Source: Ophiocordyceps camponoti-saundersi (nom. inval.)
Lineage: Eukaryota > Ascomycota > Sordariomycetes > Hypocreales > Ophiocordycipitaceae
NCBI GenBank assembly: GCA_003339415.1
Contig: PDHQ01000100.1
Location: forward strand, 1 to 64,000
Direction of reading: 5' to 3'
DNA length: 64,000 nt
A program made the position numbers and the translations under genes. Positions within the stretch are counted from its first letter, which is position 1. Every line of letters begins with the position of its first letter. Below are positions 55,149 through 64,000 of the stretch, piece by piece. A model generated the notes under the pieces. It did no database searches and was not told where the DNA came from. It worked only from the letters and a program-made list of their open reading frames with translations.

Positions 55149-55583
55149 AGGGGGATGATGTGGATGATGTGGATTGATGATGACGATGATGATGATGATG
55201 GTGTATATCTTGATAGTTCTTCAACAAGACTTGATCGATGGAATTGCGAGTCAGGGGATGGAATGCTGGTATAATATAGCTGATCTGGGATACGAGTTGT
55301 GCCACGATATGTTTGAGTGTCCCATCACTCCGTTCCTGATCAACACGAGGCCTGCATTGTGTATCCGTGTAGAACCTATGTATGGATGATCTTCCTTGCC
55401 TATCCGTACTATATACGGATTCCTGGGCATGAGAGTCTTCCATGTATGAAGTGTTTAACATTACGAATACGAAAACCAACCAGACAAAAGGAAAGAAAGG
55501 GGTCATCACCGTATCGTCATCTCTGTCCACCTTCCTTGGCGTCATCATCCATCCAAAGCAGCAGCATCATCAGCATCGCCATC
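55149..55583. other. Intergenic between the rhodopsin-domain and GNAT genes
   Basis: It starts with a GAT/GATG repeat (about 55155-55203). The remainder contains the GNAT promoter with CAT/CAG triplets near 55547-55580. No gene is seen. Confidence 0.5.
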
Positions 55584-56102
55584 ATGACGACGGCTGCTGC
55601 TGACTCATTCCACATCCGACCGGCCAAGTGGCCCGACGACCTCGAAGCCATCCGAGCCTGCTTCAACGCCTACGTCGAGTGGCTCGGCGAGGACCTTTCC
55701 TTTCAGGGCTATGCCAGCGAGCTAGACACGCTGCCTGGCCAGTACGCACCCCCCGCCGGCGCCCTCCTTCTGGCCGTCGATGCCGTCAGCCATGACCGGG
55801 TGCTGGGCTGTGTCGCTGTCCGACCGCTCGACCTTGACCACGGACGGCGGCGGGCCTGCGAGATGAAGCGGCTCTTTGTATGGCCCGAGGTGCGTGGCCG
55901 TGGCATCTCTCGTGCCCTGGTCAGGCACGTCGTCCGGACGGCAAGGGAGGCGGGCTATGATGAGATGATGCTCGATACCCTCCCTCGGATGCGTGCTGCC
56001 ATCGAGCTGTATGCTTCCGAGGGCTTCGTCCCGACTGAGCCGTACTACCATAACCCTCTTGGCGGCGCCATCTATATGGTCAAGAGACTGGGAGACGTGT
56101 GA
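55584..56102 (+). CDS. GNAT-family N-acetyltransferase
   Basis: A 172-residue single-domain protein. FHIRPAKWPDDLEAIRACFN is the usual N-terminal GNAT strand-helix. EMKRLFVWPEVRGRGISRAL is motif A, with RGRGIS binding acetyl-CoA pyrophosphate. ELYASEGFVPTEPYYHNPL forms the C-terminal part. The start (55584) is the Met followed directly by the GNAT fold; an upstream in-frame extension lacks similarity. The small-molecule substrate is unknown. It is much shorter than fungal hydroxyornithine acetyltransferases, so it should not be taken as the missing siderophore step. Confidence 0.85.
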   Translation: MTTAAADSFHIRPAKWPDDLEAIRACFNAYVEWLGEDLSFQGYASELDTLPGQYAPPAGALLLAVDAVSHDRVLGCVAVRPLDLDHGRRRACEMKRLFVWPEVRGRGISRALVRHVVRTAREAGYDEMMLDTLPRMRAAIELYASEGFVPTEPYYHNPLGGAIYMVKRLGDV

Positions 56103-56304
56103 GATCAACCATATGTATGTATGTAGTAGTAGTATGTCCTGTTAGTTGCGTACCTAGTTAAAAGCAGCTTTATACACACACACACACATACATACAACCG
56201 TTTCCCACGATCCAACCAGAACAAAGAACAAAACATGTACCGACGATATAATATCCAGCATATACGGAACAAGGCCACTCACTCCCCCTTCTCCCTCCAG
56301 TCTC
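56103..56304. other. Short intergenic with microsatellites
   Basis: GTAT (near 56111) and CACA (near 56176) repeats lie between the convergent GNAT and amidase genes. Confidence 0.5.
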
Positions 56305-58235
56305 TCAGAGCGGCAGAGGAACCTTCCTCTGGTCAAACCCCCTCCAAAAGGGCATAGCCCTGGTGTAACCCTTTGAAATGAGAAGGTCCTCGATGGCGCT
56401 GGACCACTTGACCAGCTCAGACTCCTGCCACGCCGTCTGCATGAGTCCGAGACCGATTCCCATGCCGGATTCTCTATGGATGGATATCGGCAACGTCATG
56501 ATCGGGTAGCCTGCCTGCGCCGCGATCTGGTAGCTCTGGCCGGGCTCGAGCGGCACCAGCAGGGCGCTGAGTCTCCGGTTCTTCCATGTGAGGGCGTCGT
56601 CGATGCCCCTTCGTGCCGAGGTGCGACAGAAGTGCAGGGCCTTTCGGTAGGTGTCGTCCATGATGCCCCTGGTGGCCAGCGAGGCTTCGAAGCCGTCTTG
56701 GCCCGAGTACCAGGCCGGATGCGACCGCGGTCTGCCGCCCTCGGTATCGAGGTGGGCGTTGTTGTAGTCTACTATGTCTTGAAGGGTGCGGATGCTGGTG
56801 TTGCCCAGGGTTGAGAGGTAAGTCTCGATGTTGCGGTAGAAGTCGACCTTGATGTACGTGTACTCGGACCGGTTGGCCCATCTCCGGGACGATCCGTAGT
56901 CCCAGTCCCAGCCGTGGGGGCTCACAATCTCCTGATAGTTTGTGATCTCGGTGTTGTTGATGATTCTGGCTCCGGCCTGGGCCAGCATGTTGACTACCTC
57001 GAGCAGGATGCGCTTCGTCTCCGGGTCGGTGTGAACCCAGAAGCTGTTCCAGGGAATGCCGAACCGGGCCCTGCCGGTCAGGGTCCTGTTGTTCAGATCA
57101 CCGCGGGTGGTGAGGTATTGCTGGAAACCTTGTCCCGTGACGGGGATAGGGAGGTGGGTGAGATTGCACATGGCCTTGGTGGCGGGATCGTCTCGGTCAT
57201 AGCCGTAGATGGCGTCGAGAGCGAGGATCGCGTCTTTGACCGTCCGGCCAAAGGTTCCGACCGAGTCTTGGTTCAGGGACTCGGGGATGACGCCGGTTCT
57301 AGAGGTGAGTCCTACGGTTGGCTTGAAGCCGACGATGGAGTTGCGCATGGCCGGATTGACGACTTTTTTTATATCGCAATGCTCAGCAAAAGCCAACACA
57401 AGAGAAGCAGTCAAACAAGGGGCTACTCACCGCTGCCATCCGTCTCGGTGCCGATGGAAAAGGCGGCGGCGTTGATGGAGACGCCGACGGCGCTGCCGGA
57501 GCTGCTGCCGCCCGGGTTGACCGTCATGTTGTAAGCGCTATAGCACTGGCCGCCGCGAGCAGAGTAGCCTTCGGAGTAGTTGGTGCTGCGCATGTCCGCC
57601 CACTCGCTCATGGCGGCCTTGCCCAGCAGGACGGCCCCCTTGCGGCGCAGTCGGTCGAGGACGTGGGCGTCGGCCGGCACGACGCTGTACTTGAGCGCCA
57701 GGCTGCCGGCCGTCGTCTGCATCTTGTCTTTGGAGGCGATGTTGTCCTTGATGGTGAAGGGGATGCCGTGCAGTGGCCCGCGAATCATGTGGACTTTTCG
57801 CTCTCTATCGCGCTCTCGAGCAATGTCCAACGCGTCTGGGTTGATCTCTATCATGGAGCTTTATCATGATTGTCATTTTCAATCATGGTCTTGGTCAGCT
57901 CTTCCGCACCATTCATCATCATCATCATCTTCTTCTTCTTCCTCTAATTCACATCTTCCACACACTCACCCAGCGTATTCCTGTGTCTGCTCGATCCGGT
58001 TCAGATAGCACTGAACGAGCTGCTTCGAAGTAAGATTGCCTCGTTCCATCCATTCCTGCATCTCATAGATGGTAGCCTCCTCAAGCCACAAGCCCTGGCA
58101 CGGCGGCATCCGCATCTTCAGGATGATACTAGGAGAATAGAGGCGAAAACTGTCGATGTTGATGTGCGGTCCTGCGAGCACTCCATGCTTGGCGAGAAAG
58201 AGGCTCAGCCACAGGAGGACGTCCTGCGACCTCAT
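56305..58235 (-). CDS. Amidase-signature family hydrolase, probably secreted
   Basis: Three minus-strand exons, 58235-57970, 57858-57431 and 57362-56305, with introns of 111 and 68 nt, give 583 residues. The first about 20 residues (MRSQDVLLWLSLFLAKHGVL) look like a signal peptide. The Ser-cisSer-Lys triad is visible: Lys in FTIKDNIAS, Ser in NPGGSSSGSAVG and Ser in ETDGS at the second splice. Enzymes of this family hydrolyse amides. The substrate cannot be read from sequence; secreted fungal forms are common and poorly studied. An upstream in-frame Met would add a Glu/Arg repeat from a TC microsatellite and is not used. Splicing at ETDGS|VVNPAMRNSIVG restores the family sequence. Confidence 0.88.
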
Positions 58236-58308
58236 GGCTGAAGGAGACACAAGACGGAGGACAATATACAAGACAGAAGACAACGCAATATACACAGACA
58301 TATACACA

Positions 58309-58355
<47 letters not shown>

Positions 58356-59101
58356 AAACACTCACAATACTCAGACACAGACACGGAGCCACAACACAAA
58401 GAAAAGAGGAAGAAAAGAGAAGGTTGAGACAGACAAGTTTGAGAGTTTGACAGTCGGAAATTGAAGTCTTTTGCTCAGGAAAGGAAAAGGCGGGCCGAGA
58501 GAGAAGAAGGATTCAAGGCTGGGAGAACGCGTGAGAAGTAATAAAACGCTACTGTGGCCCTATGCTTGGCATCGTGATTTTAATTGCCAGGACGGACTAG
58601 GAGGGGCGGAAGAAGAGGAGGGCAAGGGGTGTGGGCGGGAGGAGAGGAGGAAGACAGGAGAGGAGAGGAGAGGAGAGGAGAGGGAAGAGAGTCAAGAGAG
58701 GGACCGAGTGGGCATGACGATGGTCGTGTACAACAACGTATTACACCCCCCTTCCATACCTATAGGCTATATTCTATACATACAACAACATGAACAAGCC
58801 ATCCCGATAGATACACAACGACGACGAGTCCGAGTTTCCACTCCGGCTCTCGATAACCGGCGGGCGCCGGAAGACGCCCGACTCAGAGCTTATGCAGTAT
58901 CGAAAGGCTTATGACCGGAAAGCCCCCTCTTTCTCCTCTGATATCACACAAAAAAAAAACACACAGGGACAGATAATAGGTTCGTTCGGAACCGGAGAGT
59001 GTGGCTGCCAATATCGGCGTTTGTCTCTCTGTCTCTCTTACTCTACATACATACATTTGTCTCTCTGTATGTATGTACATATGTAGGTATGTATGTGTTT
59101 G

Positions 59102-59132
<31 letters not shown>

Positions 59133-60281
59133 CCTCTGTACATACATACATATGTACATTGCCTTCTCGATACGGCAGCCGAGATGGATCCCTTGTGAGC
59201 ACATACATACATACATACATACGTACATAAGACTTTGGCTGCCTGGCTAGTATCCGTACCTATTTCTGTATGCATACAAGATGGATAAATGTCCAGTATG
59301 CGTGTGAGAGTGAGAGCTAAACGTGATATGTAATAGATCTGTTGTAAAGGTAGGGTTAATAGGGTTAGTGTTGCATAGTATGTATTGTACATAAGGCTAA
59401 ATAAAGGTCAGCAGCAGATGGCATCAAAAGGCCTTGCTGCCCACTATCATCGTCATCATCATCACCATCATCGTTGACAACCATAACCGCCCTAGCTATA
59501 AGACAATCACATACATATGTACACCCACGTTTTTCAACAGAGCAAAACTCGGTTCCTACCGAGCACCACATCAACCCTTCTGGAATCCCCTCTCAAGTGG
59601 GTAAAATCCAAGCTTCGGAAATCTCCTTGCTACCTACCTACCCGGAAATTTGACGTTCCCCCCCCCGTCTCATCACGCCATAACCACCACCTTACTCTCC
59701 GTACGGATACATGGTATAAGAGAGAGAAGAGAGATAATAACACTCCGTTCAATAAGCCAATATCCATGGTAATAATGTAAAGCCGAAGTGAAAAGTCCCC
59801 CAGTTGAGAGAAGAAAGAGAAGAAGAAAAAAAAAACAGCTCGGCGATCCGGTCAAGTAACGAATCATGTCGTGATATTCTTTAGAAACAGTCTCCACGTT
59901 CGGCTCCAGCGGCCACTCACCTAATCTTGGCAGAGAGAGAGAGGGGCGGAAGCGGGGGAGAGGAGTAAAGGGGTGGAGGGGAGACCGGCCCGCTTCAAAG
60001 GGCTTTTGTTTTTTTTCTCCTCGTTCACAAACAGCTCGAGCTGAAATACATGGAGAGGAGAGAGGAATAAAGTGTAATATCGTGGGGGGGAGAAAGAGAG
60101 AGAGAGAGAGAGAGAGAAGAGAGAGAAGAGAGAAACACACACAGATAGAGAGAGGAAAAGCTAAACTCGAGACATGTACGACATGCATACATACATAGAT
60201 ACGGGTCACTTAAGCTTATGAGTTCGAAGACAGAGAGAACAATAAGAAAAAACAACACCCTGAGATTGTGTGTGGGTGGGC

Positions 60282-60316
<35 letters not shown>

Positions 60317-60579
60317 AGATGATGCCAGTTTTCAACTTGCTATACTTAACAATGCCTCTATTAAGCCTGACCCCAGGAGATTTCATCAACCAAGAAAAAC
60401 CTTGACTCCTTTCCCTCTCCTTTACAAGGGGCCATTCCTTTACAGGGGGGGGGGGGGGGGGGGCTAAACTAACCCCCATTGGTTGCCGAGCAGGCATCAA
60501 CTTTTACCCTTTTCTCTCTCTTTCTCTCTCTTTCAACCGTTTGTCTCTATGCAGGTTTCCCCTAGGACTCTTATCTCGC
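58236..60579. other. Intergenic, microsatellite-rich
   Basis: 2.3 kb without a supported gene. It contains TC runs (58311-58346 and 59102-59131), CATA/GTAT tracts (59044-59056, 59066-59100, 59138-59151, 59202-59224), a GA run (60087-60117), a CA run (60284-60315) and a G19 homopolymer (60445-60463). Confidence 0.6.
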
Positions 60580-61652
60580 CTAGAGCCTAGGACCCAATAC
60601 CAAGGGTAACTGACCCAGCACAGACACCGGTTTCCAATTATACACCGGCCCCTCGTTAAACCGGGAGAGCACTTTCGCCAGGCTCTCCTCGCACTTTTCC
60701 AACAGTTTGTTTGTCTCGACGTCGTTGTTGCTCGTCCTTCTCTTGTAGCCTTCGATGACTTGCTTTGTGGCTAGGAGGCAGGTGTTTGTGCATAGTTGGG
60801 ACGTGCAGCCTTTGAATTTGCCGTCTTTCGTCGCTAGGATGTTGAAGCTTTGCTGTTGGAGGTAGAGAGGCAAGTTTTGAACCCAGCTTCATATGGAGGG
60901 AGTCGAGGTCAGTTGTTGAGCGACAACAGGTGGCGATCGGGAGGGTTCGGTTGCAACAGTTAGTTACCTCATTATCCCTGCTTTATTGTAAACCAGTTGC
61001 ATCAACTGATGCAAGTCTTCAGATTCCGGCGCTACAGTAAAGTGCTCAAAGTCGGCGTCCTCCCAGAAGATATACCCTCCAGGCTCTTATGAGTGCGGAT
61101 GCAAAGTCAACATCATATTCGATGGCAACAAAAGACTGGATAGGGTCTCTCCTACTAAGCATCTTCTTGACGCCTCTGATAAAGTCGTTGACCTCTGTCG
61201 AATTCAGAATGGTCGCCCACATACGGATGTGGACGACGTCGTACTGGCCCATCAATGATGGGGGGAGATGACCTTTGGAATCCAACTTGCTAAGGGTGAC
61301 GTTGGCCGGCCATTGATTCCGACATGGAAACATCTTGTCCGATATGTCATATCCATCCAATTTAACAGAAGGAGGAAGTCTCCGAGAAAGGTCCATCAAC
61401 CAGATCCTACAGCCCATGAGCAAAGAAACTACATGGTCAAAAGTTCGCAGCTTACCCAGTTCCAGCCCCGAGTTCGGCAATCTTCATATCCTCTCGGACA
61501 GGGATGTCGGGCGGAAGGACATGACCTTGATACATGGTCCACAAGAGGTGCTGGGCGTCGAGCCTGTCCGTGTCATTCATCATGATCAGTCGAGAGAAAG
61601 GAGACGCCCTACCTCGTCGATTCCCACAAGTTTCTCCTAAGCATGTACGCAT
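60580..61652 (-). CDS. SAM-dependent methyltransferase (LaeA/UMTA-like fungal type)
   Basis: Four minus-strand exons, 61652-61456, 61406-61156, 61085-60968 and 60886-60580, give 290 residues. Splicing restores the family order RLDAQHLLW, IAELGAGTGIWLMDL (motif I, SAM binding), DVVHIRMWATI, KKMLKPGGYIFWEDADFE and a C-terminal helical part. This is the Rossmann-type methyltransferase group common in fungal secondary metabolism and regulation (UMTA, LaeA relatives). Substrate unknown. The start is uncertain: the first exon may have another exon upstream, because the usual N-terminal lead is missing. The third intron is 81 nt; the others are 49 and 70 nt. Confidence 0.75.
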
Positions 61653-62743
61653 CAGTCATTGCGACGACTATCGATTGGGAGGATGCTTGAAAGGCCGAAC
61701 AGTACCTGAGTGACGGACGCAGTTGGTTGATGGACATACATATATATCTCGAACTACATATGTTGAAAACAAGGGAGCAAAGGTCTCAAGACGATTGATG
61801 AATACTATAAAGACTACGTAGCTTATGAAGAGAAAATGGTCAACCAGACTCTGTTGAAAGGGCGAAGGGACTCAATATTGGAATAGATGTCTGTCTGAGG
61901 TTCACCCTGATGTTCCCCTCCCTGCCTTGACAACACACGTACGTCTTACACGCAGTGTTCCTCGTCTCTCCCTCTCTCACTGCTTTTAATAGAAGCATCG
62001 AAAGTACATACATGCAGAAATAGAGCTCCAGAAATACTCGGTTCCAAGTCAGCAGCGGATGAAGAAGTTGGTTCGGCAGATGCTTCAAAGCCTCGGTAAA
62101 GCGTCAGTAATAGCAACGAGAGTTTCCAAGAGAAAATAGAACATCTCTTCACCGCTGATTCAAAAGCAAGAAAAAAAGGAAGAATATATAGAGAGAGAAA
62201 GAGACAAAAAGTACCCGAGCCTTACGCAGCGCGGTCTGGGCCGGGAAACTGTTTCTAGACTCATCCTTTTTTTTTTGTCTTCGTAAGATGGAAGACAGGC
62301 AAGTTCCGAGACGGAGCGTCGTTATGTTGGAAGGGAGTTGCATATGCATGAATTACCTGGATAACGACTTCCTATCGTCTGTAAATAGAATGAAAGAAAG
62401 AGCCCGTTTTATAGCGCCTTCCCTTGAATTCTTCCCTTGACACGAGAAGACGGTGGTAACAGAAGGCGTCTTCTCTCTCTCAGTTGGCGGCTGAAGCAAG
62501 GGGACCACTGCACGTGATGAGTTCCCTGACCGAGTGACGAACGCTGATTACCTAAGTGAAATAGCCATCACAGACTTAATAGAGTGCAATTAAGACCTGT
62601 GACATACGTACCACTTCACCGAAAGCTAACAGCACACCTCTGTCACAGGGCGTTCATTCATCCAGCCTCCTCGGCTGGCCTGTGTCTCCCTCTCTCTCTT
62701 CTCTCCAGGAAAAGAGAGACATAGAAAACAACTCAATCATCAA
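61653..62743. other. Intergenic, divergent between the methyltransferase and PEX11C genes
   Basis: 1.1 kb, probably the shared promoter region. A possible missing first exon of the methyltransferase would lie here but is not convincing. CACGTG occurs near 62511. CT-rich sequence precedes the PEX11C start. Confidence 0.5.
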
Positions 62744-63595
62744 ATGTCGCCCTCAGCCTCCAAGCCGGTGGTGGAAGAAAAGCCGGCTCGACGGCCAAAT
62801 ACCATCGATGGCCTGCTATCGCATCTGCACCGCTGCCTCGAGACGCGCGCCGGCGCCGACGTCGTGCTCCTCTTCCTCTGCTACGCCAGCCGCCTCGGGG
62901 GCTCTCTTCTCGAGGCTCTGAGTCGGCCTATCCTTCGACATTCGGCACGTCGCTTCGTCGCGGCCGCCTTCAAGCTTCCCCCCGCCGCCACCGTCGTCCT
63001 TTCGGCGACGGCGCCTCAGCCACCGATGGCCGTCAGCGCCCTGCGGCTCGGACGACGCCTCAAGGCCCTTTCGGCCATGATAAGCGAGACGCGAACGGTA
63101 GGCCGTCTATGGGGTCTCTTGGGTCTGTACTTTGCCGCCAAGCGTCTTGTGCTGCGGTCGTGCGACGCCGGCGGCGACAACGACGACGTCGACGGCGACC
63201 GTCTCTTCGACGCCGGCTTGGCCTTTGCTCAGATGGCTTCGCTCATCGTCTTTCAGGCGGCCGAGAACGTCGCTTTCCTCTCCAGCAAGGCAATCTTGCC
63301 TTATCCGCCCGCCACCCAGGCCAGGTTGGCGCTGCTGAGCGTCCGCGCTTGGGGCTTATACGTCGGCATGGAGCTGGCGAGGCTGCTCGTCGACCGGTCG
63401 CGAAAGCCTCTTTCCTCCCGCGACGCCAAGTCGGCTACCGGCTGGCGGAAGAGTTTCTGGCGGAACATGGCCTGGGCGCCCCTGACGGTTCACTGGGGTA
63501 CGCCCGCGGGTCTGCTGCCGGACTTGGCTGTCTCGCTTTTGGCCGCTTATCCCGCAACGGGATCCATGGTCGACCTTTGGCGGGAGACGGCTTGA
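62744..63595 (+). CDS. PEX11C: Pex11-family peroxisomal membrane protein (Pex11C-like)
   Basis: A single-exon 283-residue protein. TIDGLLSHLHRCLETRAGAD opens the Pex11-like region. VSALRLGRRLKALSAMISET and GRLWGLLGLYFAAKRLVLRS are amphipathic or membrane-proximal helices. Further hydrophobic segments (LAFAQMASLIVFQAAENVAF, LLPDLAVSLLAAYPA) follow. Pex11 proteins bend and divide peroxisomal membranes; the C class is specific to filamentous ascomycetes. The assignment rests on overall layout, so it is less secure than the motif-based calls. Confidence 0.75.
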   Translation: MSPSASKPVVEEKPARRPNTIDGLLSHLHRCLETRAGADVVLLFLCYASRLGGSLLEALSRPILRHSARRFVAAAFKLPPAATVVLSATAPQPPMAVSALRLGRRLKALSAMISETRTVGRLWGLLGLYFAAKRLVLRSCDAGGDNDDVDGDRLFDAGLAFAQMASLIVFQAAENVAFLSSKAILPYPPATQARLALLSVRAWGLYVGMELARLLVDRSRKPLSSRDAKSATGWRKSFWRNMAWAPLTVHWGTPAGLLPDLAVSLLAAYPATGSMVDLWRETA

Positions 63596-64000
63596 TGGGG
63601 TTACCGATTTTCTCTTGAGGCGTCGAAGAAGATTAGAGAAGACCTATGACAAAGTTTCGACATCGGGAGGCGGCAGCGAGCTCTCTCATTCCCATGTTTT
63701 TTGCGGATGTTCTTCGCCACGGCTGTACCATCTGAATCGATTCACCTCTCTTTTTGATACAATGACTAGCTTAACGTAGGTACTCTGATGAAAAGAATCA
63801 ACATCCGCATACACAAGGTTCATCCCCTTATCCCTCGGCCCTTTTCTCGGTCCTCGCCGTCGTCTCAGGCCGTCCGGTCCGGTCCTTGATTACACCTTCA
63901 CTTCTTCCCTTCTTCCTTGAAGCCATGGTAACCAATTGACTTCGGCCGAGCCTCGCTCGATGACCGATGTACAACCGTGTCAGATACAAGACTTTGCACC
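63596..64000. other. Downstream flank, no gene seen
   Basis: 405 bp after PEX11C with no recognisable coding sequence, repeat or RNA gene. Confidence 0.5.

Noticed and set aside
55584..56102. GNAT protein as the missing hydroxyornithine acetyltransferase
   Set aside because: It is only 172 residues and lies about 11.7 kb beyond the NRPS past unrelated genes; the known siderophore acetyltransferases are much larger.
59673..60209. 178-codon minus-strand frame with many Leu/Ser
   Set aside because: The sequence is driven by GA/TC microsatellites and has no family resemblance.

Overview
The window joins two unlike sequences. Bases 1 to about 9,341 are AT-rich fungal mitochondrial DNA that reads only with TGA as Trp. 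Bases 9,405 to 64,000 are nuclear DNA of a filamentous ascomycete. A 63-base G tract (9,342-9,404) separates them, so the join may be an assembly chimera or, less likely, a very recent nuclear insertion of mitochondrial DNA. The nuclear gene set (MED7, Bye1-like PHD/SPOC protein, Pex11C, Pth11-type rhodopsin-domain protein, intracellular siderophore NRPS) and introns of about 50-160 nt point to Pezizomycotina, most likely Sordariomycetes and possibly Hypocreales. The species is not identified.

Mitochondrial part. The 3' half of cox1 lies here in four exons (45-94, 2893-2910, 6497-6652, 7795-8106), separated by three introns of 2.8, 3.6 and 1.1 kb. One exon is only 18 nt. Intron A carries a LAGLIDADG reading frame fused to the upstream exon. 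Intron B carries a second LAGLIDADG frame and an unrecognised 475-codon membrane/coiled-coil ORF. GC-rich hairpin elements are scattered through introns and spacers, including in frame inside the intron ORFs. The 5' end of nad1 overlaps the cox1 stop, and a tRNA-Arg(UCU) follows.

Nuclear part, left arm (10.5-24.7 kb), mostly housekeeping genes: an F-box protein, a ZNF830-like zinc-finger protein (minus), MED7, a tiny Cys-rich ORF ending in a CaaX box (minus), a Bye1-like transcription factor (minus), proteasome subunit alpha3, a PAP2 lipid phosphatase (minus), a WW-FF splicing factor and a Nudix/eIF2B-like protein (minus).

Nuclear part, centre (25-44 kb): the intracellular siderophore locus. 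L-ornithine N5-monooxygenase (sidA, minus) and a 4,853-residue ferricrocin/ferrichrome-type NRPS (sidC/NPS2, plus) diverge from a 2.55-kb intergenic region. That region holds four perfect ATCWGATAA boxes within 58 bp, the sequence bound by iron-responsive GATA repressors (SreA/Urbs1/Fep1). SidA would make N5-hydroxyornithine; after acetylation by an enzyme not in this window, the NRPS would assemble it into a cyclic hexapeptide siderophore.

Nuclear part, right arm (44-64 kb): a DUF1479 putative dioxygenase (minus), then choline oxidase (minus) and betaine-aldehyde dehydrogenase (plus), which together convert choline to glycine betaine. These two diverge from a promoter with three 12-bp-spaced GTATCGAT repeats. 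Next come a Pth11-like rhodopsin-domain membrane protein, a GNAT acetyltransferase, a secreted-type amidase (minus), a LaeA/UMTA-type methyltransferase (minus) and a Pex11C-like peroxin. Intergenic DNA is rich in CATA/GTAT, CTAC and GA/TC microsatellites and C or G homopolymers.
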